Shown here: positions 1 to 5,139 of the stretch, piece after piece | Position numbering within the stretch: position 1 is the first letter of the stretch | Layout of the letters: the number at the start of each line of letters is the position of its first letter | The notes under the pieces: generated by a model | Database searches by the model: none | Seen by the model: only the letters and a program-made list of their open reading frames with translations | What the model was told of the DNA's origin: nothing | Origin: an uncultured Ruminococcus sp. | GTDB taxonomy: Bacteria; Bacillota; Clostridia; Oscillospirales; Acutalibacteraceae | Assembly (NCBI GenBank): GCA_902772755.1 | Contig: CACYCD010000076.1 | Location: 1 to 5,139, forward strand | Reading direction: 5' to 3' | DNA: 5,139 nt | Made by a program: the position numbers and the translations under genes

Positions 1-1052
1 AGAATCTCCCTTGGAAAAATCGGGAGACGCTTGCGTATTTCTCGCAGCTTATATTCTAATTTAGAAATATCAATGTCAGCCATTGAAATAAACGGCTGTT
101 CATCGGATATATGACTGCCCTGAAGCTCTGCATCAATTGAGTGCATAACCGCAGGACGGAGTTTTTCCTGTAGTCTTTTTTCTATGGATCTGAAAACCTG
201 TCTGCCGTTGTTCTCGCTCACAAGCTCGGTCGGATTTGTTCTGATAAACGGTTTTTCGGTAATAAATGACTGTGGCTGCACACTGCTGTCTATTGAAGGA
301 AATACGTTCCTCACTATATGGTGCTGTAAAAACGGCTGTATGCTCCTGTGTACCTTTCTGTAGGCGGCTTCCTGTGCGGTTTCGTTCGGGGCATACGGTT
401 CTCGGTAGTAGGTCACCAGTCCGTTTTCTTCTCTTTCAATGACAATATTTCCGTGAGGTATCCTTACCTCGGGGGGTATCGCATCGTGAGAAACCGCAGA
501 ACTCGGCACGGTCATAACAGAAGCCACTGCGATATAACGGCTTTTGCCGTGACTGTCCTTCGGCAACTGTGTAATGCTGTTTATTTCAAAGCCTGCATTT
601 TCCAGCTCGTTTTTCTGTGACAGCTTCACTGCATCTTTTTCACAGGCAGGTGCGTTTTTCAGATCGTTCGGTTCAAGATAGTTTTTGCTGCACAGGGTTA
701 TGACCCTTCCGTTTTTAGACAGCAAACGCTTTACTTCGCCGAGCGTGCGTGTACGGCTCTCTGCACTCTGCATACTGTAGAGCGGACCCATCAGGATCAC
801 CAGATCAGCCTTACCGCCCTGAGTGGGCAGGAGTCGGCTGTCATTTATGAAGTTGTTGTATGCGACAAAAGGATTTTCGCTTTTGATATGCTCCAGCACA
901 TCGGGAGAAAGCGGTATCACCTCGCCTGTTCCCTGTGAGCTGAGCCAGGCGGAGTAGACGTTTTCACCGCCCATCAGGTCAAGCACCCGTGTGTTTTCGT
1001 TGATATAACGTGACAGAATATGCTTTGTACTTTGTAAAAACGAATTATTCAC
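1..1052 (-). CDS. Methyltransferase-like protein with unknown C-terminal region (partial, 3' end outside window)
   Basis: The frame is open from a GTG at 1052 to the left edge, giving 350 residues without a stop. The start is well defined: GGAGGT lies at 1066-1061, 8 nt before the GTG, and an in-frame TGA at 1061-1059 excludes anything longer. Residues about 10-125 follow the class I (Rossmann) SAM-methyltransferase order: RVLDLMGG at 22-29 in the place of motif I, a beta2/LSP segment at 45-50, DLVILMGPLYSM at 83-94 resembling the 'LLLGPLYHL' motif of Firmicute methyltransferases, and a 'RLLSKNGRVITL' strand at 109-120. The SAM site is eroded: the DxGxGxG glycines are mostly lost, and the acidic residue expected before LSP is a proline. 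Residues about 185-350 are hydrophilic and match no family I know; the last 25 look like a charged helix. No membrane segment is visible. Substrate unknown; it may be a pseudo-methyltransferase. The coding call is secure, the function moderate. Confidence 0.8.
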   Translation of the reverse strand, partial: MNNSFLQSTKHILSRYINENTRVLDLMGGENVYSAWLSSQGTGEVIPLSPDVLEHIKSENPFVAYNNFINDSRLLPTQGGKADLVILMGPLYSMQSAESRTRTLGEVKRLLSKNGRVITLCSKNYLEPNDLKNAPACEKDAVKLSQKNELENAGFEINSITQLPKDSHGKSRYIAVASVMTVPSSAVSHDAIPPEVRIPHGNIVIEREENGLVTYYREPYAPNETAQEAAYRKVHRSIQPFLQHHIVRNVFPSIDSSVQPQSFITEKPFIRTNPTELVSENNGRQVFRSIEKRLQEKLRPAVMHSIDAELQGSHISDEQPFISMADIDISKLEYKLREIRKRLPIFPREI

Positions 1053-1089
1053 ACTCTGTCACCTCCGGAAAATTTTAACATCATATTAT

Positions 1090-1118
1090 ATTATACCAAG
1101 ATATATGCTTATTATCAA
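1090..1118 (-). promoter_or_regulatory. Sigma-A promoter for the methyltransferase-like gene
   Basis: On the minus strand TTGATA (1118-1113) is followed after exactly 17 bases by TATAAT (1095-1090), with TGG directly before it forming an extended -10. Transcription would begin near 1083, giving a leader of about 30 nt that contains the GGAGGT ribosome site. The promoter sits in the 96-bp gap behind the symporter gene, so the methyltransferase-like gene can be expressed independently of it. Near-perfect consensus; functional only by inference. Confidence 0.75.
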
Positions 1119-1145
1119 GTAGTTTGGTGATAAAAAATCGCATAT
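1103..1145. repeat. Imperfect dyad over the -35 box
   Basis: Two nested pairs of inverted arms share one centre: ATATGC (1103-1108) with GCATAT (1140-1145), and TTATCA (1112-1117) with TGATAA (1128-1133). The loop is 10 bases, with unequal internal loops of 3 and 6. The inner arm covers the -35 box of the methyltransferase promoter. It could be an operator, or a weak hairpin in the 3' tail of the symporter mRNA. It has no following U-tract, and AT-rich DNA produces such dyads by chance, so this is tentative. Confidence 0.25.
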
Positions 1146-1148
1146 TTG

Positions 1149-2855
1149 TTATTTCTTTAGGAGCGAGTGGTATTTTTTAGTGTCGTATGCAAGCGTACCG
1201 CTCAAAATGATAAGAGATATGATGTTTGGTATTATCATAAGTCCGTTTGCGATGTCGGAGAATGACCACACAGCATCGAGTGCGGCGACAGCACCCACAA
1301 ATACCGTTCCCGAAAAGAAGATGCGGTAAAATATGTTCAGCTTGGTGCTTCCTGCAAGGTATTCCAGTGCTTTTTCTCCATTGTACTCCCAGCCTATTAT
1401 AGTAGAAAACGCAAACAGCATAAGTCCCACAGTCACCAGATAGGCACCGAAATCGCCCAGCACTGTGCGGAAGGCTTCAATGGTGAGCTTTACTCCCGTA
1501 CAGAGGGTAAGCTCCTCATATTTTCCGTCGGGAGAAAATTTCAGGTGTGTTCCGTTCTCTGCGGTGAAGGTTCCCTCCGGTCTGCCGCCGGTGTATACGG
1601 GAGTGAGGTTTTTCAGCTCTGCATCGAGTTCTGTCGCCGAGCCGTAGCTTATTTTTTCACCGGCGGAGGGGGTGTATGCTGTCTTTACTCCGTCTTTATC
1701 GGTGAGGGTGAATCCGCTTTCGCTGAAAGCCAGGTCATATACGGCGGTCTGAGCTTTTTTATTTGAGCCGATGCTCTGCGAGGTGATAGTCAGTGTGTGA
1801 CCGGACACGGTATATTTTCCCTGTGCAGAGGGTGTCACCGTGCCGAGTACACCCGAGGAGGCGATCGCAAGACCTGTAATGGAGCAGACTACGATTGTAT
1901 CAAGAAAAGTTCCGCACATATTTATATAGCCCTGTTTGATGTGGCTGTTTGTGTATGATGCCGCTGCGGTGATGGCAGCCGAACCCATACCGGCTTCATT
2001 GCTGAATACGCCCCTGCCTATGCCGTAACGCATAGAGCTAAGGATCGTTGCAGTCAGCGTTCCTGCAAATCCGCCTGCCACGGATTTTGGACTGAATGCC
2101 ATAACAAAAATATTTTTCAGCCCGTTGGGTATGCCCTGAATATTTCCGAAAACGATGATAAGACCGCCTATTATGTAGAACACTGCCATTGCCGGTACAA
2201 GCACGCTTGCGACCTTGGAGATGATCTGAATACCGCCCAGTACGATGGTGAGGGTGAGTACAGCCAGAATTATTCCGCTCAGCCATTCGGGGACGGTAAA
2301 AGAAGTGTTGAGCGAGTCTGAGATAGAGTTTGCCTGTGTGAGGTTGCCTATTCCGAATGAGGCAAGCAGGGTGAACAGTGCAAAACAGCCTGCCAACACC
2401 TTGCCGACGGGGTTGTTGTTGAAGGCAGCACGGATCGAGTACATAGGACCTCCCAGCATCTCTCCGTTGCTGTCCTTACAGCGGTATTTCAGCGATAATG
2501 CACACTCTGCAAATTTGGTAGATATGCCGAAGGCTGCTGATATCCACATCCACACCAATGCACCGGGACCTCCTGCCACCATTGCAGTGGCTACACCTAC
2601 TATGTTTCCCGTGCCTATGGTCGAGGCGAGGGCGGTCATAAGAGCCGCAAACGGTGAAACATCGCCTGAGCCGCTGCCACCCTTGACAATTGATTCACGG
2701 CTGAACAGGCTTTTAAGTGAAGGGAAGAGGTTACGCCAGGGCATAAACCTGAGCCGTACTGTCAAAAATATACCTGTTCCCACCAGCAGAAACAGCATGG
2801 CAGGTCCCCAGATAATGTCGTCTATTTGTTTGAGATAGTCCTGAATAAGCTGCAT
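1149..2855 (-). CDS. AGCS-family sodium:alanine/glycine symporter with inserted beta-rich domain
   Basis: This polytopic membrane protein should import alanine or glycine with Na+ (alanine/glycine:cation symporter family, LeuT-like fold). From the ATG at 2855 it has 568 residues. Family marks are visible: GTGNIVG at 81-87 in the first conserved, substrate/Na+-binding helix, GGPMYSI at 135-141, VFSNEAGMGS at 283-292, and WEYNGEKALEYL at 489-500. About eleven hydrophobic segments fit the family. The usual length is about 450-490; the excess is a hydrophilic block at about 336-453, placed between the DTIVVCSITGLAI helix and the helix holding LMLFAFSTIIG. The block is rich in Thr, Gly and beta-type alternation and resembles lipocalin-like extracellular domains. 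Such a loop is probably outside the cell, but I infer that. The gene stands alone, divergent from the PAP2 gene. Family very sure; exact substrate not determinable. Confidence 0.95.
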   Translation of the reverse strand: MQLIQDYLKQIDDIIWGPAMLFLLVGTGIFLTVRLRFMPWRNLFPSLKSLFSRESIVKGGSGSGDVSPFAALMTALASTIGTGNIVGVATAMVAGGPGALVWMWISAAFGISTKFAECALSLKYRCKDSNGEMLGGPMYSIRAAFNNNPVGKVLAGCFALFTLLASFGIGNLTQANSISDSLNTSFTVPEWLSGIILAVLTLTIVLGGIQIISKVASVLVPAMAVFYIIGGLIIVFGNIQGIPNGLKNIFVMAFSPKSVAGGFAGTLTATILSSMRYGIGRGVFSNEAGMGSAAITAAASYTNSHIKQGYINMCGTFLDTIVVCSITGLAIASSGVLGTVTPSAQGKYTVSGHTLTITSQSIGSNKKAQTAVYDLAFSESGFTLTDKDGVKTAYTPSAGEKISYGSATELDAELKNLTPVYTGGRPEGTFTAENGTHLKFSPDGKYEELTLCTGVKLTIEAFRTVLGDFGAYLVTVGLMLFAFSTIIGWEYNGEKALEYLAGSTKLNIFYRIFFSGTVFVGAVAALDAVWSFSDIANGLMIIPNIISLIILSGTLAYDTKKYHSLLKK

Positions 2856-2866
2856 AGTCACACTCC
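2853..2866 (-). promoter_or_regulatory. Ribosome binding site that sets the symporter start
   Basis: GGAG lies at 2866-2863 on the minus strand. The ATG at 2855-2853 is 7 nt downstream, which is ideal. The in-frame GTG at 2861-2859 is only 1 nt from GGAG and therefore an unlikely start, although it would give a protein two residues longer. Confidence 0.8.
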
Positions 2867-2883
2867 AAAAGTTATTCCATACT

Positions 2884-2913
2884 ATTATATATTATTTAAC
2901 ACATAATTTGCAA
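2884..2913 (-). promoter_or_regulatory. Probable promoter for the symporter gene
   Basis: A perfect TATAAT -10 lies at 2889-2884 on the minus strand. The best -35 is TTGCAA at 2913-2908 (4 of 6 consensus bases) with an 18-bp spacer. Transcription would begin near 2877, leaving a short leader of about 20 nt before the ATG that includes GGAG. The -10 is convincing, the -35 only fair. Confidence 0.55.
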
Positions 2914-2945
2914 GTGTTCTGTGCATAAAATATAAAAACTTCTTA

Positions 2946-2974
2946 TTGATTTTATTCAGCGTTTGTGGTATTAT
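2946..2974 (+). promoter_or_regulatory. Extended -10 promoter for the PAP2 gene
   Basis: TTGATT (2946-2951), a 17-bp spacer and TATTAT (2969-2974) preceded by TGG form an extended -10 promoter. Its expected start point, 6-8 bases past the -10, falls at or right beside the ATG at 2981. The layout closely matches the methyltransferase promoter on the other strand (TTGATA-17-TATAAT, also with TGG). Confidence 0.65.
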
Positions 2975-2980
2975 GTAGAT

Positions 2981-3679
2981 ATGAGCAGTTTTAAAAAAAG
3001 AAAACGCCGTATTTTACCCAAATATGCGTATTTACCGATAATTATTGCCCTGTTGTGGAATGAGCTTGTCTATCACGTGACAAAATTGATAAATGCTGAT
3101 TTTCACCATCACGATTTTACTTCATCAATAGACAAGCTGATACCGTATACTTCTCCGTTTATAGTTATATACATACTTGCTTATGTACTGTGGGGAGTGG
3201 GCTTTGTAATATTTGCCAGAGAAAACCGACGGCTTTGCAACGAGATGTTTGCCGCAGAGATCATAGCGGAAGCTGTCTGTGCATTGTTCTTTATTTTTTT
3301 GCCGACGTCAATGGTGCGTGCCGACATCAGCACAGGAGGCTTCTTCAACTGGCTTACAGGCTTGATGTATACCGTTGACAAGCCGAATAACCTCTTTCCG
3401 TCAATTCACTGTATGGAGAGCTGGCTGTGCTTTCGTGGTGCGTTCAAGTGCAAAAAAATACATTTCGTCTACAGTGTGGCGTGGTTCGTCACCGCAACAC
3501 TCATTTGTATGTCTACCGTGTTTGTAAAACAGCACGTCTTTGTCGATATATTTGCAGGAATAATAGTTGCAGAGATAGGACTGTATATTTCACGCTGGTT
3601 CAATGCAGGAGTGCTGTTCGACATTGCACGCTCAAAGCTGATAAAACTCAGAAAATATGTCAGAACAAAAAGAGATTAG
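2981..3679 (+). CDS. PAP2-superfamily integral membrane phosphatase/transferase
   Basis: The 232-residue protein has five clear hydrophobic segments (about 16-36, 55-78, 90-107, 162-180, 187-205) and a basic N-terminus (KKRKRR). PAP2 catalytic motifs are present in order: a PTSMVR segment at 108-113 in the place of motif 1, PSIH at 140-143 (acid His143), and S178-x6-H185-xxx-D189 (nucleophile His185, relay Asp189) within STVFVKQHVFVD. The 'STxFxKQH' form is that of the PAP2_3/inositol-phosphorylceramide-synthase-like branch rather than classical PSGH/SRxxxxxH enzymes. It should therefore act on a lipid phosphate, or transfer a head group, at the membrane surface; the substrate is unknown. The ATG at 2981 is preferred. 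A TTG at 2963 would add six residues but lies upstream of the promoter -10. No Shine-Dalgarno precedes the ATG. The next gene follows after 11 nt, so the two probably form an operon. Confidence 0.88.
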   Translation: MSSFKKRKRRILPKYAYLPIIIALLWNELVYHVTKLINADFHHHDFTSSIDKLIPYTSPFIVIYILAYVLWGVGFVIFARENRRLCNEMFAAEIIAEAVCALFFIFLPTSMVRADISTGGFFNWLTGLMYTVDKPNNLFPSIHCMESWLCFRGAFKCKKIHFVYSVAWFVTATLICMSTVFVKQHVFVDIFAGIIVAEIGLYISRWFNAGVLFDIARSKLIKLRKYVRTKRD

Positions 3680-3693
3680 GAGTTGATACTATG
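3677..3693 (+). promoter_or_regulatory. Ribosome binding site overlapping the PAP2 stop codon
   Basis: The TAG stop of the PAP2 gene (3677-3679) runs into AGGAG at 3678-3682, placed 8 nt before the ATG at 3691. Ribosomes ending on the PAP2 gene would sit on this site, so translation of the two genes is probably coupled. The site also fixes the start of the small gene against a longer in-frame reading from inside the PAP2 gene. Confidence 0.75.
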
Positions 3694-3936
3694 AACAAGA
3701 CAGGCTTTATCAACAAGCTTGCCGCCGAGACGGGACTTACACTCGATCAGGCTAAGATGGTCAATGAGGTTATAGAGAGCAATCCCTTCATCGGAAAAAA
3801 CAGCAGAGAAAAGATAATTCCGCAGATCGGTGCTAAGCTCGGCATTGACGAAAAGCAGTCAAAGGATATCTGCGACAAAGCCTTCGATATAATCGGCGGT
3901 GCGTTGTTCGAAAAGATAAAAAATCCATTCGGATAA
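3691..3936 (+). CDS. Small duplicated helical protein of unknown function (81 aa)
   Basis: I do not recognise a named family. The protein is short, mixed-charge, probably all-helical and cytoplasmic, with no signal peptide or membrane segment. It appears to be an internal duplication with a 36-residue offset: the segment at 6-27 (FINKLAAETGLTLDQAK...) aligns with 42-63 (IIPQIGAKLGIDEKQSK...), keeping Ile, Ala, Gly, Gln and Lys at matching places. Each unit has the helix-turn-helix rhythm '(K/A)xxGL/Ixxxxxxx'. The first 25 residues also resemble the N-terminal helices of HU-type nucleoid proteins (MNKT...GL...A), but the HU beta-arm region is missing, so HU itself is excluded. The C-terminus ends in KIKNPFG. 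It is the second gene of a two-gene operon with the PAP2 protein and is followed at once by a strong terminator. A DNA- or protein-binding role is only a guess. Confidence 0.8.
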   Translation: MNKTGFINKLAAETGLTLDQAKMVNEVIESNPFIGKNSREKIIPQIGAKLGIDEKQSKDICDKAFDIIGGALFEKIKNPFG

Positions 3937-3937
3937 A

Positions 3938-5139
3938 TCAAAAGTGTTGCTTCGGTTTTCGAGGCAACACTTTTATAATGCAAAGATAAATCAGTATATC
4001 TAATGAAAGAGTAATAAATGAAAGAATGATGTAAGTTGTCAGGGTCATATAGGGCTTGCGGTCTATGCGGTCAACCTTCATCCACAGGTCACCCTTGGTG
4101 CTTATGCCGTTCACGGAAAAATCTCCCGGCACTGTGTCGATATTTTCGCCCGAGCTGTAGCCGAATCGCATAGTGTCGCCGTTGCCGATGCAGTTTATCG
4201 AGAGCTTGAACACCTCATACCCATTCGGGCGGTATAATTTTTCAAGCCACATCGTGATGAATTTGTCAACATCTTTTCTGCTTTTATAGGCAGGCGGATC
4301 GGCTGTTGTTTTGCAAAGCGTATTTCCTTTTGAGTTCGTGAGGTGCATTTCATACTCGCAGTACGTGTGTGCGTTGATCTGTGGATGTATCTTTATCCTG
4401 ATGCGGTTGAACGGCTTATCCGTTGAAAAATACTGTGTTACCGTACTGTGAGTTTTGGCAAGTGCGTCCATATATTCATTGTGGGTAGAAGTCACATCAA
4501 AAGAAGGTGTGGTGTAGTCATTCACAACAAAGGCAGTGTATATCCCTCCGAGTATGAGGGCAAATATCTTTATTCCCACAAATGCTGTGCATATTATGCG
4601 TGAAACCGATGCCGCACGTGGTTTTTTAATGGGAAGAAGAGCTTGTGCATACTCACCGCCCGAAATCGCAGCGGTTATGAACAGCGGTACAAACGGAGTG
4701 GCATAAGCCGGCTTGACCTCCCAAAGCATATAAAATGCATACGCTCCCAGCAGTGAAACCGCAATACCCAGACTGTAGTTGCTCTGCTTTTTCATAAAAA
4801 ATGAGATCGCATACACCATAATGAGGAGCTGGAGTGCAAGCCACATCATCTGGCAGTAGGCACAGAGATAGGCATTTTTGTAGCCCCAGGTAAAATTGTC
4901 GATCTCCTTTGCAACGGAGGGTCCTGCTATCCTCTGATTGAACAGCTGTGTGCCGTCCGCCCAGATAGTACCGTGCTTTACATACTGATGATAGAGCAGA
5001 TCTCCTGCGGTGTATCTGTCAAGAGTTTTTTCTATGCTTTTCCAAGCTTTTTTATTGGCTTCTTCGGTGGTGGCAGATGCCTGTGCCATATCGACCAGCT
5101 GTTGATTATATGTGCCGTCACCCAAAAGCCCCATAGCTA
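3938..5139 (-). CDS. C-terminal part of a membrane glycosyltransferase-like protein (GT39/GT-C type; start outside window)
   Basis: The frame is open at the right edge (an Ala codon precedes the first Met at 5134, and no ribosome site can be seen), so this is probably the last ~400 residues of a larger protein. Numbering from that Met, a soluble stretch (1-88) with WADGTQLF near 58-65 precedes membrane helices at about 89-112, 119-137, 144-158 and 178-203. The segment LWEVKPAYATPFVPLF (137-152) strongly recalls the 'WE(A/V)KSRYVLPY..P' helix of Firmicute GT39/ArnT/PMT-like glycosyltransferases, which move sugars from polyprenyl-phosphate carriers onto acceptors outside the membrane. After these comes an extra hydrophilic domain (204-362, beta-rich, Cys at 259, 274 and 315) and a final helix at 366-388 with a short basic tail. 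The last codons lie within the shared terminator. Membrane protein sure; the glycosyltransferase call is moderate because the catalytic N-terminus is absent. Confidence 0.75.
   Translation of the reverse strand, partial: AMGLLGDGTYNQQLVDMAQASATTEEANKKAWKSIEKTLDRYTAGDLLYHQYVKHGTIWADGTQLFNQRIAGPSVAKEIDNFTWGYKNAYLCAYCQMMWLALQLLIMVYAISFFMKKQSNYSLGIAVSLLGAYAFYMLWEVKPAYATPFVPLFITAAISGGEYAQALLPIKKPRAASVSRIICTAFVGIKIFALILGGIYTAFVVNDYTTPSFDVTSTHNEYMDALAKTHSTVTQYFSTDKPFNRIRIKIHPQINAHTYCEYEMHLTNSKGNTLCKTTADPPAYKSRKDVDKFITMWLEKLYRPNGYEVFKLSINCIGNGDTMRFGYSSGENIDTVPGDFSVNGISTKGDLWMKVDRIDRKPYMTLTTYIILSFITLSLDILIYLCIIKVLPRKPKQHF
3940..3974. terminator. Bidirectional Rho-independent terminator between convergent genes
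   Basis: A 15-bp hairpin has arms 3940-3954 and 3960-3974 with one G-T pair and a 5-base loop (GTTTT). The outer 11 bp (AAAAGTGTTGC / GCAACACTTTT) are perfect. On the plus strand it begins 4 bases after the stop of the small gene and ends in TTTT, and on the minus strand it also ends in TTTT, so it can stop both transcripts. It lies inside the last twelve codons of the minus-strand gene, including the T of its TGA. Confidence 0.88.

Noticed and set aside
348..620. Plus-strand 90-codon open frame
   Set aside because: It lies wholly antisense to the methyltransferase-like gene, has no ribosome site of note, and its translation resembles no protein.
2245..2838. Plus-strand 197-codon open frame
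   Set aside because: It is antisense to a highly conserved part of the AGCS symporter; its length is explained by the codon bias of the real gene.
2898..2918. AACAC-11-GTGTT inverted repeat near the symporter -35
   Set aside because: The arms are only 5 bp with no extension, which is easily chance in an AT-rich spacer.
2963..2980. TTG start adding six residues to the PAP2 protein
   Set aside because: It lies upstream of the -10 box and has no ribosome site, so it would probably not be transcribed.
3427..3936. A 169-residue reading that starts inside the PAP2 gene and ends with the small protein
   Set aside because: Its first half is an out-of-frame, Cys/Arg-rich shadow of the PAP2 gene. 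The ATG at 3691 with AGGAG 8 nt upstream is clearly the real start.
3691..3936. HU/IHF nucleoid protein
   Set aside because: Only the first ~25 residues resemble HU; the beta-arm and DNA-contact region are absent and the second half instead repeats the first.
3747..3983. Minus-strand 78-codon open frame
   Set aside because: It is antisense to the small helical gene and spans the terminator; the duplicated plus-strand protein with its ribosome site is the better reading.

Overview
The window looks like chromosomal DNA from a low-to-moderate GC Gram-positive bacterium, most likely a Clostridia/Oscillospiraceae-type (Ruminococcus-like) anaerobe. The reasons are strong GGAGG-type ribosome sites, sigma-A promoters with TGn extended -10 elements, and protein families and wording typical of Firmicutes (an AGCS amino-acid carrier, a GT39-like membrane glycosyltransferase). 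The assignment rests on impression only. I see no mobile element, CRISPR array, tRNA or rRNA.

Layout from left to right: (1) positions 1-1052, minus strand, a GTG-started gene that runs off the left edge. Its first ~125 residues have the layout of a class I SAM methyltransferase with an eroded SAM site, followed by an unrecognised domain. It has its own near-consensus promoter (1090-1118). (2) 1149-2855, minus strand, an AGCS-family sodium:alanine/glycine symporter carrying an unusual ~115-residue beta-rich insertion between two late membrane helices. (3) 2856-2980, a 125-bp divergent intergenic region with one promoter firing each way. (4) 2981-3679, plus strand, a PAP2-superfamily membrane protein with an intact catalytic triad. 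Its promoter is so close to the ATG that the mRNA is predicted to be leaderless. (5) 3691-3936, plus strand, an 81-residue helical protein made of two copies of a ~36-residue unit, translationally close behind the PAP2 gene (11-nt gap, its Shine-Dalgarno overlapping the PAP2 stop). (6) 3938-5139, minus strand, the C-terminal part of a polytopic membrane protein that resembles GT39/ArnT-like GT-C glycosyltransferases; its start is beyond the right edge. The plus and minus genes converge with one base between their stop codons and share a 15-bp bidirectional terminator lying inside the last codons of the minus-strand gene.

Functionally the region is dominated by membrane proteins: an amino-acid importer, a lipid-phosphate phosphatase/transferase-like enzyme and a probable lipid-linked sugar transferase. 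A link between the PAP2 protein and the glycosyltransferase (recycling of polyprenyl or lipid phosphate) is conceivable but is inference only; they are convergent, not an operon. No gene lies in the intergenic gaps, and none of these gaps exceeds 125 bases. I did not find a complete, recognisable novel multi-gene system. The points most worth a second look are the symporter insertion, the degenerate methyltransferase, the probable leaderless transcript, the duplicated helical small protein and the terminator embedded in coding sequence.
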